A stretch of 64,000 nt of DNA from an uncultured Victivallis sp. (GTDB lineage: Bacteria > Verrucomicrobiota > Lentisphaeria > Victivallales > Victivallaceae). The stretch is taken from contig CALXOA010000054.1 in assembly GCA_944389895.1 (NCBI GenBank), forward strand, positions 1 to 64,000. Reading direction: 5' to 3'. Positions 1 through 9,020 of this stretch are shown here, piece after piece. Each line of letters starts with the position of its first letter. Within the stretch, counting starts at the first letter, position 1. The translations under genes and the position numbers were made by a program. The notes under the pieces are model-generated. The model saw nothing but the letters and a program-made list of their open reading frames with translations, ran no database searches and was not told where the DNA came from.

Positions 1-2
1 TT

Positions 3-851
3 TTGTTCGCCCGGGTGGAAAATTCGCCGCGCGGCATTGCTCCCGGCGGCCCCGCCCTGAGTCCCGCCGAAGGGGACAAGTTGCAGCCTCTCCGGGCGAT
101 CGGAACGGTCGATCCCGGAAAATTCAATTTCCGGAGATTCAGACCGCTGGGAATTGAGGCGGAGGTTCCGCGGCAGGGAGAATTGCGATTCCATTTCCGG
201 AATGTTGGACGGAACAACTATTCACAGTTTGCCACTTTCCCGCGCCCGGAAGCGCTCCCGCTCAATCAATCCGGGATCGTCCGGATGACATTCGAAGCGA
301 GGTTCACGCCGACCGGCGCCGACGGCAACGGCGGCTTGCTCGGGCTCGGGCTCGGAGATGCCCGCGGCTGGGAACAGACGAAATCGGCCGCTGCTGCTTA
401 TCGGCTCAACGTCACTCCCGGAAAGTGGAAAACCTTCCGGTGCGACTATCGACTGCTGCCCGACACTCCGGCCATCGATTTGATCCATCGGATCGAACAG
501 GTCACCGGAAAACTTGACGGAGTGCTCGAGATCCACAATCTGAAGTTCGAAGCGGTCCTGCCGGAAACCTATCCGGCCTATCCGGAGGTGACCGTACTCG
601 CCAGCCGATCGTCTGACCGGCAGACGCTCTATGCGATCCTCTTCAACAAGAGCGCCGACCGGACGATCCCGGTGGAACTCAAGCTGCCCGGTTTTGCGAC
701 CAGCTCCGCCCATGTGACCGAGCTCTATCAGGATGATGTCGCGTCGAACAGAGGGTTTGAACCGGCGAAGTTTGAACTTCCGGTGGTTGACGGTCGCCTG
801 AAAGTGGAACTCAAACCGCACTCGATGACCGCGTTCCGCTTTGAACGCTGA
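3..851 (+). CDS. C-terminal part of an exported glycosidase-like protein (5' truncated by window edge)
   Basis: The reading frame is open at the left edge, so only the last 282 residues are seen and the true start lies outside. The visible part has a beta-rich segment (about residues 50-190, ending in a pattern like carbohydrate-binding jelly-rolls) followed by a small sandwich with LASRSSDRQTLYAILFNKS and a HVTELYQDD stretch. That last part resembles the C-terminal beta domain that follows the barrel in GH51 or GH39-like arabinofuranosidases and xylosidases. No catalytic barrel is present, so the enzyme activity cannot be named. The next gene on the same strand begins about 95 bp later, and both may belong to one glycan-use operon. 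Assignment to a glycosidase is inference from this domain pattern. Confidence 0.6.
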   Translation: MFARVENSPRGIAPGGPALSPAEGDKLQPLRAIGTVDPGKFNFRRFRPLGIEAEVPRQGELRFHFRNVGRNNYSQFATFPRPEALPLNQSGIVRMTFEARFTPTGADGNGGLLGLGLGDARGWEQTKSAAAAYRLNVTPGKWKTFRCDYRLLPDTPAIDLIHRIEQVTGKLDGVLEIHNLKFEAVLPETYPAYPEVTVLASRSSDRQTLYAILFNKSADRTIPVELKLPGFATSSAHVTELYQDDVASNRGFEPAKFELPVVDGRLKVELKPHSMTAFRFER

Positions 852-946
852 ACGACACTGACGGCATGTTTTGCTTGAAAAACATGGCTGCTGGATGGAA
901 TAGCTTCTCCCGGCTGGGAAATGGAATGGAACAGGGAATGTTGAAC

Positions 947-3900
947 ATGAAAAAAGTCCTTGCATGGCTGGCTGTACTGTCTGTCACCTCGTTGTTGTAC
1001 AGTGCTCCGGTAACTCTGTGGCCTGAGGCGGAGGATGCCGGAACGAAATGGCGTTTCGAAGGAAATGCCGCTGCGTTTGAGAAGAACGGTATGAAGTTTA
1101 TCAGTGCTTCCGGGCAGGAACGCCCGTCAGCGATTCTCTGGTTTCCGGTGCGTCCCGGGGAAAAATACCGGTTTTCCGCGTTGCTCAAGGGAGAGAACAT
1201 CGGGCACCGGGGACATCCGGAACATGGCGTGGCATTCTGTTTTGTGATCAGGACGCCGGAGAAACAACAGTTTCTCGGTATGCCGTGGGAGCTTTCCGGC
1301 AGTTTCGACTGGAAAAAATACTCCTTTGTGATCGAAGCTCCGGAGGATTTGATCGGAGGGGCCGGTAATTTCATGATCGGGTTGTTCAACGTTTCCGGAA
1401 CGCTCTATGCGAAAGAGATTCAGGTGGAAAGAGTGTTGGATCTTCAAATAGACGATTCCGTTCCCTGGACGATGCGTCTGATGCGGCAGATCGATCTGGG
1501 GTTCCTCGTACTTGCCGGCTGGGATTTCCATCCGTACCGCGATCAGATTACCCGGAACCGCTGGAACCGGATCCGTTCTCAACTCGCCGGGATGGAGGAA
1601 CAGGAGGCCCTGCGGGAATTGGCCGGGTTCGAGGATTTTCTACTGGCACTCTCCTCGCAGGTGATCGGGACGCCGATGACGCCGAATTTTCTGCCGGACT
1701 GGCAGCCGGATCGGGAGAAGAGCTATCGCAATGAATGGCTTGCCCGCTATGCCGACTGGCGCCTGAATGCGGAGACGCTGACCCGGCTGGGCTTGAAGTG
1801 TTCCGTGGAAGATGAAATTGCACGGATTGAGGCGGAGAGCCGGAAGCTCGAGTCCTCGCGGACCGTTTCTTCTCCTGAGTTTGACCGGGTCGCCGAATTT
1901 TACAAGAAGATTGCCGAGGAACGGGTCCGGCTCGGGTTGCGCTGCCTGGAACTGGAGAGGGTACTGGCGGCGCTGGAGAGTGCCGGGAAAATCCGTTCGG
2001 GAAAGAGTGCACCACCCGCCCCGCCTGCAGCGCTCCGCGATCTGCCGGCAACCTGGAGGAAAGCGTACAACGGAGGGGATTTCGTTGCCTGTGCCGATTA
2101 TGAGAAAAAGGCGGACGGAATGGTTGAGCGTTATCGGAAGGAGCTGTATGCGATGGCCGGTGATGTCGCACCGGTTCGACCCGGGGCCAGTTTTTACAGC
2201 TGCGGTGTATTCGGTTTTTCCGGAAACTGGCACACTTTGCTCAATACCAACGTGAAGGGAACTTCGCTCTGGATGGACGGGAACAATGAATTTCGTCCCT
2301 ATTCCGATAAAAATTTCCAATGGGAGGTCTCTTTCCTGCCGACCGGGACCATTCCGGTCGGTTTCGAGCAGAAAGACGGTTCCTGGGTACACTCCGAGCG
2401 GGTTTCACGCTTCCGGAATCTGAAGAGCGGAGCAATCAGTGAGATGCAGGTGTTCTGGAGTGCACTGGCTCCCGGAGTGTTGATGAACACTGCGGAACCG
2501 GCCGTAACGGTGGCTGATTTGACGACAAAACATCCCGATACCCCGGCTGCTGTCGCAGCTGTTGTCGAGGGTTCTCCGCGGATTTTCCGGCGGGGCGAGG
2601 CGATTCCCTGTACGAAGCTCAGTGAGAACTGGCTTCTGCTGGTGTGGGAAAACAACGCGCCGAAAATTCCCGTACTGGTGCTGTTCGAGAAGAAACCCTC
2701 TGAAATCGCGTGGCGTGATGAAGGGCTTGAGATCGGAAATTCCGCCGGAGTGGGACGTTTCGCCGCCGCGACACTGTACGGAGCCGTCACCCGGCCGGCA
2801 GATTACGGCAGAGATTGGAAGAGCCTGCCGGGAGAGGAGTTGAAACAGTGCCGCACCGTCGCCGCACTGCTGGGGTGTTTCCCGCTGGAGATCGATGAGT
2901 TTTTTGCCGTGGAGAACGACCGGGTCCGGATCTGGAACCGGCTGGTCCGGGCCGAAAAACTTCTTCCTGACGCCGAACCCTATGTCCCGTTGCCGCCGGC
3001 CTATACGCTCGGATTGCCGAATCAGCTGGATCTGAAAACGGAACAGGAACTCTCCGCACCGCTCTTTGCTACCAAATTCGGGTTCTATCGCGTGGTCAAA
3101 GGTTCGGAACTCTGCTACACGCTGCCGGCTCCGGATCTGCTGGACCGGCTCGTCTTGAAGCCGTTGCGGGGTGAGGAGACGTTGATCGACGAGTACAATG
3201 AGTTCATTCTCCGGGAACCTTCCAATGAGTGGCGGACAACCGCTCTGATCGACTGGTACGGCGGTGTTTTTGCCGGACTCAATCTGATGACGCCGGAGGC
3301 GAAGAAGGCGATGGATGTACTGAATCGTCCCAATCAGCTCGACCGGGTGGTTTCCGGTGAAGATTTTTACGGCCGCTGCCGGCACATCCCGTTTTATCTG
3401 ATTCCGGATCTGCTGGTCGATCCGCTCTCCGGGAAAGGCGCCTACTGCGCCGGCTGGCGTGGTTTCCGGCACGGATTTCCGATGAAGGGGGATATGACCT
3501 GTTTCAACATGCAGCTCATTCAGACACCGCTGGCTGAGGCGGTCTATCTCGGACGCTGGGAGTTGGTCGAACGCCACTGGGAACGTTTGAAGCGTTTCTA
3601 CAGCGCAGTCGATTTCTGCCAGATCTGGCAGGTCCCCGGAATGAATACCACCACCAGCGGATTGATCATCGCCGGAGATATGTACGGAGATGGTTTCCGT
3701 TCCTACTATCTGATGCATCGCCTCGCCCGCGGCATGAAGGATCATGAACTTGCAGCACGCTCTCTCTATCTGGCGGCCAAACAGACCGCTCTCACCGTCA
3801 GCCTGATCAACCGGAACATTCCTGCTTACGCCGCCCACATCCACAATACCGGAGGTGCTGAACGGGCAGACGGAGAGCTCGGCTGGTTGATCGGCATGGA

Positions 3901-5326
3901 CAATCACGGGGCACGTGCCGCAAAGTGGGAACCCTTTACCGGGGAACGATGGAGTGCGCCGTTCCAGAATGCGGGATGTATCTCCTATGATTATCCGTTT
4001 TTCGGCACACTGCTGCGGTTTCTGCCCGCGGAGAGCATGGCGTGGATCGACGATTTCCGGCGCAAGGTGCCGCAGTGGTCGGATTTGTCGTGCTTCATGA
4101 ACAACGGTGTTTCGATTTTCAACGCGTGGAATACCCTGAAATTTCTGGCGTTCACCACGCGCGACAGAGAGGCGATCCGCAAGATCGTGGCGGAACAGAT
4201 GCCTTTGAATTACACTCCGACCGAGCCGCCCCGCCCGGAACTGAAGGAATCATGGGAAAAGGCGGGGCCGCCCTATCATTTCTCGAGTTATCCGATGCGG
4301 ATCAATGCAATGCCGCACATCATCGCCCAGAACGATCCGGTGTGGCTCGGTGACTGGGGACGTTGCCGGATTGAAAACGGTACTTATGATCGAGAGAGGC
4401 GAATTGCCGAAATCGGCGTTTCCGCGCCGGACGAGGATTTTCTGACTGTGGTTTCAATGGTTGAGCCTGAACGGATTACCGTGAACGATGAAGCGGTCAT
4501 AGTCTCTTCGCTCTCGCCGGGGTATGTCTATCGCGTTCCGGTGAAACAGGGGGTCTCGCAGGTGACGGTGGTTTTGCCGGAGTTTGACTTCACGCAGTTT
4601 CCGCTTCCGGCCCGCCGGCATCTGGCGGATCCGTGGCACCTGCCGTCGGCTCCCGCCCCCGGTGTATTCGGCGCGGTGCAACGCGAAGAGAAGAGTCTGG
4701 CTCCCGGAAAATGCACGCCGCTCAAATTAGATGCGCTCTGCAATCAGGCCGGTAACGATCAGGAACCCGGGGCCGCCGATGTCGATCAGTGGAATTTGCC
4801 CCGCGGATTGACCGTATTGCGGGGAGTGCCGTTCCTGTTTCCCGATCCGGAGCGGAACAATGGCAGGACGATGATCATGTTGCGTGGTGAGTATCGGAAA
4901 CAGTACCCGGAGCGGATTCGCATTCCGGTCGGGCGGCAGTGCCGCCGGATCTACTTCCTGCACGGATGCTGTTATTCGCTGGGTGGAAAGGTGATGACCT
5001 ACCGTCTGCATTTCGAAGACGGCCAGACCCGGGATGTCGAGATTTTCGGCGACGCCGATATTTCCGATTGGAAGATCCCGCCGGAGGGAGAAGGGTTCTT
5101 TGATCTGCCGAACGCTCTGGCAATTCCCCCCTTCGGTCCGGCTCGAGCCGGGCAGTGGGGCAAAGGGGTTGGCGGATACATCCGGGTCTGGGAGAACGAT
5201 GTCACGGCCAGAGGGGTAACCCTTCAGGGGGTCGATCAGCACGGCCTTGCAAGGCTCGAGTCGATCGAGGTGATTTCCGCCGGAAGGTCTGTTCCGATTC
5301 TGCTGGCGGTGACGCTGGAGGATTGA
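947..5326 (+). CDS. Very large exported protein, probable multi-domain carbohydrate-active enzyme of unknown family
   Basis: The 1459-residue protein opens with a clear Sec signal peptide (MKKVLAWLAVLSV... ending near YSAPV). In-frame ATGs exist at 866, 926 and 938, but 947 puts the signal peptide at the N-terminus with an AGGGA-type ribosome site about 10 bases upstream. Residues about 25-165 look like a carbohydrate-binding jelly-roll, 170-400 are helical, and about 410-650 form a beta-rich domain. A long helix-rich part (about 740-1130, with HIPFYLIPDLL, GDMTCFNMQLIQTP and HNTGGAERADGELG) resembles the alpha/alpha toroid of polysaccharide lyases or inverting glycosidases. C-terminal beta domains follow. 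I do not recognise the family and name no activity. A strong hairpin follows the stop. Confidence 0.75.
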   Translation: MKKVLAWLAVLSVTSLLYSAPVTLWPEAEDAGTKWRFEGNAAAFEKNGMKFISASGQERPSAILWFPVRPGEKYRFSALLKGENIGHRGHPEHGVAFCFVIRTPEKQQFLGMPWELSGSFDWKKYSFVIEAPEDLIGGAGNFMIGLFNVSGTLYAKEIQVERVLDLQIDDSVPWTMRLMRQIDLGFLVLAGWDFHPYRDQITRNRWNRIRSQLAGMEEQEALRELAGFEDFLLALSSQVIGTPMTPNFLPDWQPDREKSYRNEWLARYADWRLNAETLTRLGLKCSVEDEIARIEAESRKLESSRTVSSPEFDRVAEFYKKIAEERVRLGLRCLELERVLAALESAGKIRSGKSAPPAPPAALRDLPATWRKAYNGGDFVACADYEKKADGMVERYRKELYAMAGDVAPVRPGASFYSCGVFGFSGNWHTLLNTNVKGTSLWMDGNNEFRPYSDKNFQWEVSFLPTGTIPVGFEQKDGSWVHSERVSRFRNLKSGAISEMQVFWSALAPGVLMNTAEPAVTVADLTTKHPDTPAAVAAVVEGSPRIFRRGEAIPCTKLSENWLLLVWENNAPKIPVLVLFEKKPSEIAWRDEGLEIGNSAGVGRFAAATLYGAVTRPADYGRDWKSLPGEELKQCRTVAALLGCFPLEIDEFFAVENDRVRIWNRLVRAEKLLPDAEPYVPLPPAYTLGLPNQLDLKTEQELSAPLFATKFGFYRVVKGSELCYTLPAPDLLDRLVLKPLRGEETLIDEYNEFILREPSNEWRTTALIDWYGGVFAGLNLMTPEAKKAMDVLNRPNQLDRVVSGEDFYGRCRHIPFYLIPDLLVDPLSGKGAYCAGWRGFRHGFPMKGDMTCFNMQLIQTPLAEAVYLGRWELVERHWERLKRFYSAVDFCQIWQVPGMNTTTSGLIIAGDMYGDGFRSYYLMHRLARGMKDHELAARSLYLAAKQTALTVSLINRNIPAYAAHIHNTGGAERADGELGWLIGMDNHGARAAKWEPFTGERWSAPFQNAGCISYDYPFFGTLLRFLPAESMAWIDDFRRKVPQWSDLSCFMNNGVSIFNAWNTLKFLAFTTRDREAIRKIVAEQMPLNYTPTEPPRPELKESWEKAGPPYHFSSYPMRINAMPHIIAQNDPVWLGDWGRCRIENGTYDRERRIAEIGVSAPDEDFLTVVSMVEPERITVNDEAVIVSSLSPGYVYRVPVKQGVSQVTVVLPEFDFTQFPLPARRHLADPWHLPSAPAPGVFGAVQREEKSLAPGKCTPLKLDALCNQAGNDQEPGAADVDQWNLPRGLTVLRGVPFLFPDPERNNGRTMIMLRGEYRKQYPERIRIPVGRQCRRIYFLHGCCYSLGGKVMTYRLHFEDGQTRDVEIFGDADISDWKIPPEGEGFFDLPNALAIPPFGPARAGQWGKGVGGYIRVWENDVTARGVTLQGVDQHGLARLESIEVISAGRSVPILLAVTLED

Positions 5327-5351
5327 ACGGGAAAAAAAGCCTTTCTGATGA

Positions 5352-5380
5352 GTCCGGGCCGGATTTTTTCCGGCCCGGAC
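5352..5380 (+). terminator. Strong hairpin after the large exported protein
   Basis: GTCCGGGCCGG and CCGGCCCGGAC form a perfect 11-bp stem around a T-rich 7-base loop, 25 bases after the stop codon. The trailing sequence GGGATTTTCC is only weakly U-rich, so this is a probable rather than textbook intrinsic terminator. It separates the large gene from the VOC-fucosidase operon. Confidence 0.65.
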
Positions 5381-5486
5381 GGGATTTTCCCCTTGCAAAG
5401 AGGTCGCAGACGATGTATTCGTATGCAATTACGGCGAACCGGCAGATTTACCGGATCGACAACTTTTTTGCGGAAAGGTGGTTCTG

Positions 5487-5894
5487 ATGGTCAGGGGAAT
5501 CGCACATGTGTGCCTCAGAGTCGCGGATCTTGAACGGACGCGACGGTTTTATTGCGACGGGCTCGGATTGGAACGGGCATTCGATTTTCAGAGGGATGGT
5601 GAGACGATCGGATTTTATCTCAAGGCGGGGAATGGCGGCTTTGTGGAATTTTTCCGGGCCGATGCTGCTCCCGCGGGGGCGTTTCCGCTCGATCACTTCT
5701 GTCTTGAAGTCGATTCCATCGATGTCCTCCGGGAGCGCCTGAGTGCGGCCGGTTATCCACTCGGGCCGAAATCTCTCGGCGCCGATCATGCCTGGCAGGC
5801 GTGGATCACCGATCCAGACGGTGCCCGGATCGAGTTCCACGAGTACTGTGCCGACAGTTGTCAGAATACCGGGGCAACCTGTATTCTGAAGTGA
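5487..5894 (+). CDS. VOC superfamily (glyoxalase/dioxygenase-like) protein
   Basis: This 135-residue protein has the paired beta-alpha-beta-beta-beta modules of the vicinal oxygen chelate fold. It starts with GIAHVCLRVADLERTRRFY, has LDHFCLEV in the middle and ends WITDPDGARIEFHEY. Candidate metal ligands are the His in IAHVCL, the central LDHF His and the Glu of IEFHE. ATG 5487 is chosen over GTG 5478 because GGAAAGG lies 8 bases upstream of it. The gene lies 27 bp before the alpha-L-fucosidase gene, so the two are probably co-transcribed. The substrate cannot be read from sequence. A role in sugar or aldehyde metabolism linked to fucose is only a guess from position. Confidence 0.85.
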   Translation: MVRGIAHVCLRVADLERTRRFYCDGLGLERAFDFQRDGETIGFYLKAGNGGFVEFFRADAAPAGAFPLDHFCLEVDSIDVLRERLSAAGYPLGPKSLGADHAWQAWITDPDGARIEFHEYCADSCQNTGATCILK

Positions 5895-5921
5895 CACCGA
5901 AGCGGAAAACAGGTGCCTGTG

Positions 5922-7163
5922 ATGAGAGAAGCGAACAGGATTCCCGATTGGTTTCAAAAGCGACGACTGGGGATCTTTCTGCACTGGGGGATCTATGCAG
6001 CAGGAGGACTCCACGAGCAGGAATTGTGGCGTTTCCGGACTCCGATGGAGACCTACCGGCGTTATGCGGAGAGTTTCAACCCCACCGGTTTCGATCCGCG
6101 CCGCTGGCTGGACTGCATCCAGGAAAACGGTTTTGAATACATCGTTTTCACCGCCAAGCATCACGACGGTTTCTGCATGTTCGACAGCGGTTGTACCGAT
6201 TTCAAGATCACCCGGACCCCCTTCGGGCGGGATGTGTTCGGCATGCTGGCGGAGGAGTGCCGGAGCCGGGGAATGCCGCTGGTCGCCTACTATTCCGTGG
6301 TGGACTGGCACCATCCGGCATATCCGAATTGCGGGCGTCACCATGAGCTCGTCACGGATCCGGCCCGTCACGACATGTCCGAATACGTGGAATATATGCG
6401 AACTCAGATCCGGGAACTGTGTACCGGTTATGGCACGCTTCACGGCATCTGGTGGGATATGAATACGACCGGACTGGTCGATCCATCCCTCAATGAAATG
6501 ATCCGCGACCTGCAGCCGGAGGCGGTGATCAATGATCGTGGCTGCAGTCCGGGCGATTACATCACTTCCGAACGCAGAGCTCCTGAAATAAACCATGACG
6601 ATCTCAAATTTGAGGGATGTGATTCCGTGGGACGTTTCAGCTGGGGGTATCGCCGTGACGAGGACTATTTTTCAGTGCGGTTCTTCAAGGAAAAGGTTGC
6701 CCTGACATTGGCTCGGGGAGGCAACTTCCTCATCAATGTCGGTCCGGATCAAAACGGCGTTTTTCCCCCGCCTGCGGTGGAGATTCTGACCGGGGTGGGA
6801 AGCTGGTACCGGAAAACCCGTGAAGGGTTGACTGCTCCCCTCGTACCCGGTTTCTCTTCTCCGCGCCGGCCAGTCACCGGTGGAGCGGCGGGGAATACCT
6901 ACTACTGGATTCTGGAAGAGCCGTCAGCCTCCTCCAGATTCGTTCTTCCCGGAGAGCAGTTTCCGGAAATCACGGAGGCGGTGTTGCTCAATACAGGAGA
7001 GAAGCTCGCGGTCGCGAGTCGTCAGATCTATCCGGATTTCTTCGCTCCGCCGTACCGGACGGTTTTCGATGTCCCGTGCAATGCCGATGAGGTCCATGTC
7101 CTGAAAATAACCTTCGCCTCTCCGCCTCAATGCCCGGTCGCGGGATCCTCCGAAGTTCTGTAA
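5922..7163 (+). CDS. GH29 alpha-L-fucosidase, cytoplasmic
   Basis: The product hydrolyses terminal alpha-L-fucosyl residues. GH29 hallmarks are clear: LGIFLHWGIYAAGG near residue 16, FTAKHHDGF near 76-84, and HGIWWDMNTTG with Asp179 in the position of the family nucleophile. Further on are EINHDDLKF.. ..RFSWGY and the GGNFLINVGPDQNG signature of the barrel end. A C-terminal beta domain ends the 413-residue protein, which is near the usual family length. No signal peptide is seen, so it should act in the cytosol on imported fucosides. ATG 5922 follows AGG by 8 bases; GTG 5913 and 5919 are possible alternatives. It sits between the VOC gene and a small membrane protein on the same strand. Confidence 0.92.
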   Translation: MREANRIPDWFQKRRLGIFLHWGIYAAGGLHEQELWRFRTPMETYRRYAESFNPTGFDPRRWLDCIQENGFEYIVFTAKHHDGFCMFDSGCTDFKITRTPFGRDVFGMLAEECRSRGMPLVAYYSVVDWHHPAYPNCGRHHELVTDPARHDMSEYVEYMRTQIRELCTGYGTLHGIWWDMNTTGLVDPSLNEMIRDLQPEAVINDRGCSPGDYITSERRAPEINHDDLKFEGCDSVGRFSWGYRRDEDYFSVRFFKEKVALTLARGGNFLINVGPDQNGVFPPPAVEILTGVGSWYRKTREGLTAPLVPGFSSPRRPVTGGAAGNTYYWILEEPSASSRFVLPGEQFPEITEAVLLNTGEKLAVASRQIYPDFFAPPYRTVFDVPCNADEVHVLKITFASPPQCPVAGSSEVL

Positions 7164-7233
7164 AAGGATGGGGATCCGTTTGTACTGTGGAAACGTTGTG
7201 GGGCGATAAGGGTGCGGGCGCAGAGTTGGAGCC

Positions 7234-7671
7234 GTGCCGGAACAGATGAAGCGGGATTTCAGAGAAACAGCCGGCCTGGCTGGGAGGGTAAGTTCCATTC
7301 TGCCGTTTTGCGTCGGATTGTTCGCATTCCTGGCCGGCGGTTTCGCGCTGTATGGCGGGCCGGATGGGACAATCGGAAGCGGCGAAGCCGTCGGATTCGG
7401 CCTCGGGTACTGGGTGGTTGCCGCGGTCTGTCAGATTCTGGTCTGGCTCTGCTGGCGGAAAAGTTCAACTGTGCTGCTGGTCCTTGCCGTGACACATGAA
7501 CTGCTCCTTTTCTCACTCTGGCTGGTGATGTGGTGTGTAATGGCGGCGGGAGAGAGGGGGAATTTCAGCAGCTCTCTGAATATGCAGATTCTGATGGGAG
7601 TACTGCTGCTTGCCGGAGGATACGGCATATTCTCCATCACCGGAAAACGTCTGCGGAAGAGTCGGGAGTGA
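7234..7671 (+). CDS. Small integral membrane protein, unknown function
   Basis: The 145-residue product has about four hydrophobic spans: SSILPFCVGLFAFLAGGFAL, GLGYWVVAAVCQILVWLCW, VLLVLAVTHELLLFSLWLVM and MQILMGVLLLAGGYGIF. It ends with a short basic tail (GKRLRKSRE). I do not recognise a family. The start is uncertain: GTG 7234 has GGAG close upstream, while ATG 7246 is a second candidate. It is the last gene of the VOC-fucosidase run and converges on the SDR gene across a bidirectional hairpin. A transport-accessory role is possible, but nothing in the sequence shows it. Confidence 0.65.
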   Translation: MPEQMKRDFRETAGLAGRVSSILPFCVGLFAFLAGGFALYGGPDGTIGSGEAVGFGLGYWVVAAVCQILVWLCWRKSSTVLLVLAVTHELLLFSLWLVMWCVMAAGERGNFSSSLNMQILMGVLLLAGGYGIFSITGKRLRKSRE

Positions 7672-7714
7672 AAAAAAGGAAACTTTCCGGCAACGACTCC
7701 GCCGGAAAGTTTCC
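7671..7714 (-). terminator. Intrinsic terminator for the SDR gene, between convergent genes
   Basis: GGAAACTTTCCGGC (7678-7691) pairs perfectly with GCCGGAAAGTTTCC (7701-7714), a 14-bp stem with a 9-base loop. The run of seven A at 7671-7677 becomes a U tract on the minus strand, so this is a textbook terminator for the minus-strand gene. It also forms a hairpin just past the plus-strand stop. Confidence 0.9.
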
Positions 7715-7738
7715 GCACCCTGTCCGGGACTCCGTGGT

Positions 7739-8740
7739 TCAGTTCCGGAGCTTGAGATATTCATCCATCGCGGTGTTGACCGGCCAGTCGATCGTCCGCG
7801 GACAGCGGGCGATCTCCTTTTCCAGACCGTCATGGAGCGGCATCAGCTCGCTTTGCGTCATGCCGGTGGCGGCGAGGATTTTCGTATTGTCCATGATCCG
7901 GTTGAAGAGCCGGTCGTACTCCAGTTGCCAGCGTGCTCCGTTGATATAAGGATCGGGGCAGAGCAGGCGGATATAATCCTCCTTGTCCACCCAGACCGCC
8001 TTGAGATTGCAGATCTCATGGTAGTAGTCGGCGATTTCTCCCCAGGTGTGGTGTTCCGCCGTAGCGACGGTGAAAGTTTCTCCGACGGCCCGGGGGTTGA
8101 AGAGAAGTCCGGCGATCATCCGGGCGACATCACCGGCCCAGCTCATGGTCGCCTGAACATTCTTTGCCTGTTCCGGCAGCACGACCTCTTTCCCTGCGAA
8201 CGCACGGCCGACGTTGTGCGGAGCCTCGAGTGTCACAAGCTGGTAACGCAGCAGCGAATAGGTGATTGCGGGACGGATGATCGTCCAGTTCCGCCGTTCC
8301 CGGGCCTGCAGAATGTTTTCGCCGCGCGCCTTGTAGATGCTGTAGTCATCGGAGTTGCGGAGTAGTACGTTATCTGAGGCATCGATCAGGCGCGGCGAAG
8401 TTTCTCTGACCGGGTGCTCCTTGTCATCGTAGATCCGGTAACTGGAGAGATAGATGTAGTGTCCCGTATTGTCGAGGAGCAGCGGCAGATAGTTGCAGAG
8501 CTCACCGGTCGGGTAGATCATGAAGTCGACGATGCCGTCATAACGGTTCTCCAGCAGCTTGCGGAGGGCGTCCCGGTTTTTTGCATCGACCTTGATGTAT
8601 TTCACATTGGGATTGTCACTTGTTCTTTCGTCGATGGAAACGCCGTCAACCCGGTACCCCTGTTCCGCGAGTCGCGGCACCAGATATTGCCCCATTGCGC
8701 CTGTGGCTCCGAGGACCAGAACTTTTCGTTGATGATTCAT
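7739..8740 (-). CDS. Extended SDR / NAD-dependent epimerase-like protein
   Basis: The 333-residue product starts with a Rossmann strand and the GATGAMG glycine motif right after MNHQRKVLVL. That identifies NAD(P)-binding epimerase/dehydratase relatives. The later YSIYK stretch supplies the YxxxK catalytic pair, preceded by YIYLSSYRIY with the conserved Ser. Length fits extended SDRs acting on nucleotide sugars or related compounds. GGAGG lies 7 bases before the ATG. It is a single-gene unit with its own promoter and terminator, divergent from the DUF4349 lipoprotein. The substrate is not predictable; many homologues in this group are annotated only as NAD-dependent epimerases. Confidence 0.87.
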   Translation of the reverse strand: MNHQRKVLVLGATGAMGQYLVPRLAEQGYRVDGVSIDERTSDNPNVKYIKVDAKNRDALRKLLENRYDGIVDFMIYPTGELCNYLPLLLDNTGHYIYLSSYRIYDDKEHPVRETSPRLIDASDNVLLRNSDDYSIYKARGENILQARERRNWTIIRPAITYSLLRYQLVTLEAPHNVGRAFAGKEVVLPEQAKNVQATMSWAGDVARMIAGLLFNPRAVGETFTVATAEHHTWGEIADYYHEICNLKAVWVDKEDYIRLLCPDPYINGARWQLEYDRLFNRIMDNTKILAATGMTQSELMPLHDGLEKEIARCPRTIDWPVNTAMDEYLKLRN

Positions 8741-8773
8741 CTTCAGACCTCCTGTTTTTCCGTGACTGCCTGC

Positions 8774-8802
8774 ACAGTATCATCCTGAGACGATTTTCTC
8801 AA
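8774..8802 (-). promoter_or_regulatory. Candidate sigma70 promoter of the SDR gene
   Basis: On the minus strand TTGAGA (8797-8802) and TACTGT (8774-8779) are separated by 17 bases, about 35 bp upstream of the start codon. The match to consensus is moderate. Confidence 0.45.
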
Positions 8803-8932
8803 ATCGATTCGAAGGTTCTTTCTGCAAAAAAATGTGCAAACAATCGCCGGTTTTCAAGAAAACGTTTATTTCTCTGCAAATAGATCAAAAAAGAAGGGAA
8901 AGCGGTACGGGGATTTTCCATCTCACGGCAAC

Positions 8933-8960
8933 TTGTAAAATGAGGAAACCGGGTTATGTT
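8933..8960 (+). promoter_or_regulatory. Candidate promoter of the DUF4349 lipoprotein gene
   Basis: TTGTAA (8933-8938) and TATGTT (8955-8960) are spaced 16 bases apart, about 60 bp before the GTG start. The boxes are partial matches, so support is modest. Confidence 0.4.
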
Positions 8961-9020
8961 TTCCGAAGGGAATCCGTTCCCGGGTGGGGCGGGCGTGTCG
9001 AATTTTCAGGAGGTTGTATC

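Noticed and set aside
866..946. Upstream in-frame ATGs for the large exported protein
   Set aside because: They would put about 27 residues ahead of a clear signal peptide and lack a well-placed ribosome site.
2405..3907. Long open frame (500 codons) antisense to the large exported protein
   Set aside because: It lies inside a gene with a signal peptide and domain-like pattern on the other strand, has no ribosome site, and its composition is that of a GC-rich shadow frame.
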